From Sordaria brevicollis (lineage: Eukaryota > Ascomycota > Sordariomycetes > Sordariales > Sordariaceae), in NCBI GenBank assembly GCA_033439795.1, contig JAUTDP010000010.1:2170001-2234000 (forward strand): 64,000 nt of DNA. Direction: 5' to 3'. Below, piece by piece: positions 59,321-64,000 of the stretch. The translations under genes were made by a program, and so were the position numbers. The notes beneath the pieces are model-generated. The model searched no databases. It had not been told where the DNA came from and worked only from the letters and a program-made list of their open reading frames with translations. How positions within the stretch are numbered: position 1 is the stretch's first letter; each line of letters begins with the position of its first letter.

Positions 59321-62300
59321 TCACCACTCCGGATTCCCCATCCTAGCCTGCCACGCACTCCCACCCATGGTCTCGTTTTCCAACCATTCCTGCACCGCCT
59401 GGCCTCCTAGGTATTGCTCCAAGCTTCCCCCCATTCCTCCTCCCCCAACCAACCTAGTTCCACTAAGCAGTTCTCGACTCTCCCGTTCCCTCGGATTAAA
59501 CGTCACTACCCACCTTCCAAATCCCACTGCCCCGTGTTCCCGTACCAACGCCCCCAAATATTCTTGCTGTTGGTACACAAGTGGGACGTAGCCCAGTGGG
59601 AAACCATCGAGAAGGACTGGTCTGAAGGAGATTGTAGATGTATCGTTTCTGTGGCGGGTCGGGGTGGTGATGTTATCCTCGGCTGAGCTGTCATCACCGA
59701 CATCGAGAGCCTTTTCTTTTCCTTTGCCCTTATCAGTAGTGTTTTTGTGCTCGTCGTCGTTCTCCTTTCCCTGTCCCTTGCCCTTGCCCTTCTCCTCCTC
59801 CCCCAGCTCTTTTTCCTTGCCCTTATTTTTCTTCTTCTTCCCTTTGGCACTCTCGACATCTTCTTTCTCTCCTGGCTCTCTCTGCTCTCCCTGCTTACAT
59901 TCCTCCTCCTCCTCCTTCTTCTTCTCCGTACCATCCTCCTCCTTCCTCAAAATCCTCCCATCCTCCCCCGCCCTAACCGTATCCGACCCCGACGAACTCG
60001 AGTGCTTCCCCGACCCGTCCGACCCGTCCGAGCCTTGCGACTCTCCCGAAACTTTCCTCTCCCCCGTTTTGCCCACTCCCTCTCCCGGCCCCTCTCCCAG
60101 CCCCTCTCCCGACCCAGCTTCCAACCCAGAGCCAGAGCCAGAGCGAGAACCAGACCCAGGCCCAGCAGGTCTCCCCAACCCATCAACACGCATACCCAAA
60201 CACCTAACCCTCACAAACGTCCCGGTTGTATTATCTCGCAAGACGATGACGCCTGGCATTAACGGGGTGTAAGGAGATTGAGAAGGGTCGGCGGATGAGG
60301 AGAGGAGGGGGAGGACGCGGAGGTAGTTACGTATGGAGCGGAGGGCGGAGGTGAAGTCAAAAATTTGAAGGGTTTCTGGCCCTCGAGATCCTTGGGGTGA
60401 GTCAGTGTTGCCTGGAAGAACGGGAGTGGAAGTGGAAGTAGAAGCGGAAGCGGAAGGCTGGCTTGATGATGAGGGATCTGGAGAGGAAGACGATGTAGGG
60501 AAGGTGGCCCGCGTGGGCGACACTGAAGCAGGTGGGACATAACCGGGGATTATCTCCGTTATGAGGGGTGTGAATGTTGCCTCGGGCGCTTGCTGCTGTT
60601 GTTGACGCGACCCATGAGGTTCAGGATGGGCATGAGAACGGGACTGCCCGTGACTGCGCACACCAGAACGAGAAGTAGAAGATCCAGCTTGACTTTGCTG
60701 AGAATGAGAAGAATGAGACGAATGCATTGAAGCCTGCGAGTAACTACGCTCTAAACTTCTAGAGCCAGCACTATGCCCTTGACCCTGACCCCGAGAATAT
60801 GAACTACCACCGCCAGGAGTAGATGAACCAGGCCTGAAACTCTCAGCCCTTGGATTCAACGAGCTTGTTGACGACAGCACACTCGACGAAGTAGAGCTGC
60901 TGGCCACCGAACTCAACGAAGTAGCCGTAGGCACCCTCTTGAGCTCTCCTTGTCCTTGACCATCCCCTCCATCTTGTCCCTGTTGTTTCTTGTTGATTTT
61001 CTTGTTCTTTCCCCTCGTACCTCTCCTCTTTTTTCCCTCCTTCTTCTTTTCTTTATCCTCTCCGTCCTCTTCGGGCCAGAAAACCCTTCCCGACCCCGTT
61101 CGTTCCATAGTAGCCATCAGGCATTCTGGTACGGGATGGAAGGTGACCGGCCCGAACCTTGTGTTGATAGAAGGCCTTTCGCCTTCACCTTGGCGGGGGT
61201 TTCTGAAGTAGGGAGCCATTTGATCAAGGTTCTCTTGGAGAAAGATAGGCAAGGGGCCATCCAGAGATGGAAGAGGGTTTGGGATGCTGTCTACGTATTG
61301 TAGGGCTTGCGGGCTGGCAGCCCTAGATGGTGGGTTAGTTCTAGGTGGGGGTACACGGTGCGTACGGTCACTACGGCGGGACTGCGTAGATGAACGATGG
61401 GAAGAACCTGAAGAGGGGCGGGGAGATTGGAAATTGGGGGGAAAGGTATTAGTAGATGATGCGTAGTGGGAGTTCGAAGGGTGGGAGGATAAGGGGTTGG
61501 GGGGTAATGCCAATGACATGGGTGGTAAACCATACTGGGGTGGGAGGCTGGCGCCTAACGGGTTGGAAGAGGGCTGGTGCAAAGCTAGAGGGTTGGAATT
61601 AAATGGATTTGGCGGCATGAGATGGTAAGCCAAAGGAGGAGGAGGAAGAGGCGATGAAACGGGCTGTGTTCTTGCCGGACGGAGTGGATGTGTTTGTCGA
61701 GGCCTTTGTTGGGCAGGTCGAAACGGTAAGGCTGTTCTGACCAACGAGTCTACAAATTGTGGGTTTGGTGTTGGCGCGGTGTTGGGATGGGCATGAGGAA
61801 GAGCGGAGATATGGACAGCATGATGGGTTGGCGGGTGCGAATCTTGTAAAGGAATTAGGCTTGGACCTTGTTCAGGTCCGTAGTACTGGTGCTGGGACAT
61901 ATGGTAGGGAGCATCGCTGAGGCTTCCAGTCCTTCGGTCTAAGTGATGTCCTTGAGAGGCAGGGTAACTGGTGGATACTAGGGGTGGCGGATAATCTAGC
62001 GGAATATGGCCTGGACCTTGGTATTGGGGTGCCTGATATGGTTGCGTGGAAGGGTGAGGGTGAGAGTGGAGGTCAGAATTTTGGCGGTTCGAAGTCTGTG
62101 AACTTCTCGAAGCGCCGCCCGTGGACGGTACCAAGAGAGGGTTTCTAGTCGCTTGAGACTGCCTTTGCTCGTTATATTGCTGATGACTTGGTTGAGGACC
62201 GAAATCACCTAGACTCCTGCCTCGCCGATGCGGACGGGGCCCAGAGTTGGGATATCTGGAAAAACTTTGTGGTTGAAGATGTGCTGGTGCTGGAATAGCT

Positions 62301-62524
62301 TGGTTTTGTGTGTAGGTCATGGCAGTCGAACCGGTAGATATGGTTCTACCTGCACTTTCATTGTTCAGATTGCCATAAGCTGAAGGACCACCAGTGTTGA
62401 CCATCTGTTCTAACCTTTGGTTTCGAACAATTCTGCCATCCTGGCTGTCGTCGGGTCTCGGACCTGATGTCCGCGTCAAGTTGGGATGGACTGCCCATGG
62501 TTGATGTTCAGGGACTTGCTGCAT
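59321..62524 (-). CDS. Large low-complexity protein, 1067 residues, function unknown
   Basis: This is a single open frame of 1067 codons. The N-terminal 400 residues are Pro/Gln/Ser/His-rich and disordered. A short ordered patch follows (MAPYFRNPRQGEG...INTRFGPVTFHPVPECL, about 440-480), then a basic stretch (KKRRGTRGKNKKINKK), a Ser-rich region, and a folded-looking patch near 740-790 (FDFTSALRSIRNYLRVL ... MPGVIVLRDNTTGTFVRVR). A Gly/Ser/Glu/Lys-rich charged segment comes next, and finally an ordered C-terminus of about 100 residues (VLLDGFPLGYVPLVYQQQEY, GRWVVTFNPRERESRELL). The ordered patches are likely the conserved parts. No known domain is recognised. The first ATG is taken as the start. 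It converges on the 5S gene, whose end lies 170 bp away. Confidence 0.75.
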   Translation of the reverse strand: MQQVPEHQPWAVHPNLTRTSGPRPDDSQDGRIVRNQRLEQMVNTGGPSAYGNLNNESAGRTISTGSTAMTYTQNQAIPAPAHLQPQSFSRYPNSGPRPHRRGRSLGDFGPQPSHQQYNEQRQSQATRNPLLVPSTGGASRSSQTSNRQNSDLHSHPHPSTQPYQAPQYQGPGHIPLDYPPPLVSTSYPASQGHHLDRRTGSLSDAPYHMSQHQYYGPEQGPSLIPLQDSHPPTHHAVHISALPHAHPNTAPTPNPQFVDSLVRTALPFRPAQQRPRQTHPLRPARTQPVSSPLPPPPLAYHLMPPNPFNSNPLALHQPSSNPLGASLPPQYGLPPMSLALPPNPLSSHPSNSHYASSTNTFPPNFQSPRPSSGSSHRSSTQSRRSDRTHRVPPPRTNPPSRAASPQALQYVDSIPNPLPSLDGPLPIFLQENLDQMAPYFRNPRQGEGERPSINTRFGPVTFHPVPECLMATMERTGSGRVFWPEEDGEDKEKKKEGKKRRGTRGKNKKINKKQQGQDGGDGQGQGELKRVPTATSLSSVASSSTSSSVLSSTSSLNPRAESFRPGSSTPGGGSSYSRGQGQGHSAGSRSLERSYSQASMHSSHSSHSQQSQAGSSTSRSGVRSHGQSRSHAHPEPHGSRQQQQQAPEATFTPLITEIIPGYVPPASVSPTRATFPTSSSSPDPSSSSQPSASASTSTSTPVLPGNTDSPQGSRGPETLQIFDFTSALRSIRNYLRVLPLLSSSADPSQSPYTPLMPGVIVLRDNTTGTFVRVRCLGMRVDGLGRPAGPGSGSRSGSGSGLEAGSGEGLGEGPGEGVGKTGERKVSGESQGSDGSDGSGKHSSSSGSDTVRAGEDGRILRKEEDGTEKKKEEEEECKQGEQREPGEKEDVESAKGKKKKNKGKEKELGEEEKGKGKGQGKENDDEHKNTTDKGKGKEKALDVGDDSSAEDNITTPTRHRNDTSTISFRPVLLDGFPLGYVPLVYQQQEYLGALVREHGAVGFGRWVVTFNPRERESRELLSGTRLVGGGGMGGSLEQYLGGQAVQEWLENETMGGSAWQARMGNPEW

Positions 62525-64000
62525 AGGGACTTTTGGACGTTAGCAAGGCAATAGCGGGTTTCAAGATGGTGATCATTGACAAACCGTTACTTCCATGGCG
62601 TTGGCGGTCTTTTTCACTTGGCGGTCGATCCATCTTGCTTTGGACACAGTTTGAGTATCCTACCAGACTTATTCACGCCAGTGAGCTCCAAGCCGTGATT
62701 GGTGTTCCCACCAGGCAGCGAAGCATAGACTTTAGATGTCAGTTCGTTCATCTTATACCAGTGCCTCTGACCATATCATCTCGATTTCCTATTCGACTAC
62801 CAAGCAGTTTCTCTCAACAAGCGACAAAGGGTTTGGGTTTTTGGTCTGTTCCATATCACAAACACTGTGTCCTTCTTTAAGGCCAAACCGCTCAGGGCAA
62901 TCTGATGTAGACGCGCCAATGTGTTTTGTGCAAGCTCGCTTCAAACCATTTTAGCCTCCTGCTTGTCTTGATGACAGAGGTCATGGTGGTTGCTACTCAG
63001 CAAACCAATTGGACAGGTCCATGATCGGAGCACTTTGGACTCTAGAGTTGAGCGGTATGCGACATGCAGATCTGGATTCAGGAGTAATCACCAAAATGTT
63101 GCGCATCTCAACGCTGTCTAGGCAGAAGCGAGTGACTGTCGTCGTCGTGCTCGCGTGCCGTGCCGTTATCCAAACCCCAGATTGGTCCGTGCGCCCGTGA
63201 GCCTCCTGAGTCTCTCCGCGGAGAATTCATGGTTGCACATGTGGGTGCACAGACAGCCGTCGTTAGCGGACTCGGTAGCCGTAAACCCTTGTTGGCGACA
63301 CGCAGCGAGTGATCGACACCAATGCCGCATCACACTGTTGCAGCAAGCTATGTCCAGCATCAATGTTTCAGTCGGGTATCGGGCGAGAAGCTTGTCTTTT
63401 TCCCCCTGTGAAGCTGACATCGGCTGATAGAGGCAAGACAGGGCTGTAGCTGCTGTAGCCGAAGAGGAAGCTTGCCCCAGATTCAAGACATTAAGACAAT
63501 GTTTCTGCGGTCTTTGTCGAATCAGGTGAACCAAAACTGCTTCAGTTCTTGTGGTGGTCCATTTCGAAGGCCGGAAAAGTGTTTCAACCACCAAAGATAG
63601 CCACGCATCCTGCCACCCGCCCCGGCAAACGTGTTTCGCTCAAGGTTGACACATGATGGAGTCCCCCGACACTCTTCCATAACAGGGTTTCGTTGGGAGA
63701 TCACGGTGACCTCAGGACCTTGAGCCCCCTTTTTCGTGCGCCATATTCGTTGCTTATTCCACGTAGTGAAAACTCTGATCTGTAGCCTCGGACGCATCCT
63801 CTGATGCCAAGCACGATGGAGAAGTTTCGAGTACTTGCGGTGAGAGAAGGCCGGAGCTCCGAATGGCCGACCGAGATGGCCTCGAGATAAGTCCGGCATC
63901 CCAATTTCCGATGAGGCGACACAAGATCTGGCAAAAAGCAACATCCTGATTGCACGCGTGGGCGCCACGGGGCAATCGACGTTCAACGGGAGCTGCCTTT
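62525..64000. other. Intergenic DNA to window end, no gene seen
   Basis: It should contain the promoter of the 1067-residue protein gene. Open frames at 62533-62880 (plus) and 63522-63986 (minus) are short and lack domains or splice support. The minus frame could be part of a gene outside the window, but nothing shows this. Confidence 0.4.

Noticed and set aside
63522..63986. 154-codon minus-strand ORF near the window end
   Set aside because: There is no domain. It might be part of a gene beyond the window, but nothing shows it.

Overview
The window looks like nuclear DNA of a filamentous ascomycete of the Neurospora type. The reasons are: a dispersed 5S rRNA gene of the Neurospora kind; short introns with GTRNGT donors and GCTAAC/CTGAC branch sites; fungal-only families (HET, 2EXR, a fungal GRDP-like protein, a GH11 xylanase); and long AT-rich tracts in which CpA/TpG are scarce while CpG survives. 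That last pattern is the mark of repeat-induced point mutation (RIP).

Layout. 1-4.2 kb is RIP-mutated repeat DNA with a ruined minus-strand reading frame. 4.2-6.73 kb is a GC- and pyrimidine-rich island without a convincing gene. 6.73-25.52 kb holds two terminally inverted elements lying head to head: a 0.6 kb element (A) and an 18 kb RIP-destroyed element (B). B carries a later, less mutated insertion (D1). 25.5-30.1 kb is unique DNA with one three-exon gene behind a long CT-rich leader. 30.09-36.86 kb is a 6.8 kb transposon (C) with clear terminal inverted repeats and the remains of an integrase-core (rve-type) transposase. 36.9-40.5 kb is gene-poor and carries a same-strand series of 15-nt hairpin-forming motifs.

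40.5-50.5 kb is the main gene block: a HET-domain protein with a C-terminal hydrophobic segment, a glycine-rich-domain (DUF1399-like) protein with a Gly/Cys tail (both minus strand), and a divergently transcribed 2EXR-domain protein. A second copy of the D repeat (D2, inverted relative to D1) follows at 50.57-51.54 kb, then an intron-containing tRNA-Ile(AAU). 52.5-64 kb holds a single-pass membrane protein, a secreted GH11 endo-xylanase, a 5S rRNA gene and a large low-complexity protein.

The host genes do not form one pathway. They are single, separately promoted genes with unrelated roles: plant-xylan breakdown, possible allorecognition, and unknown functions. The least expected content is in the repeats: four related termini of the A/B pair arranged as X-Y/Y-X around a long imperfect palindrome, which interrupt what looks like the upstream region of the 26.9 kb gene; the element C termini; the flipped end hairpins of the D family; and the spaced CGGGAACYGCACCCG motif array.
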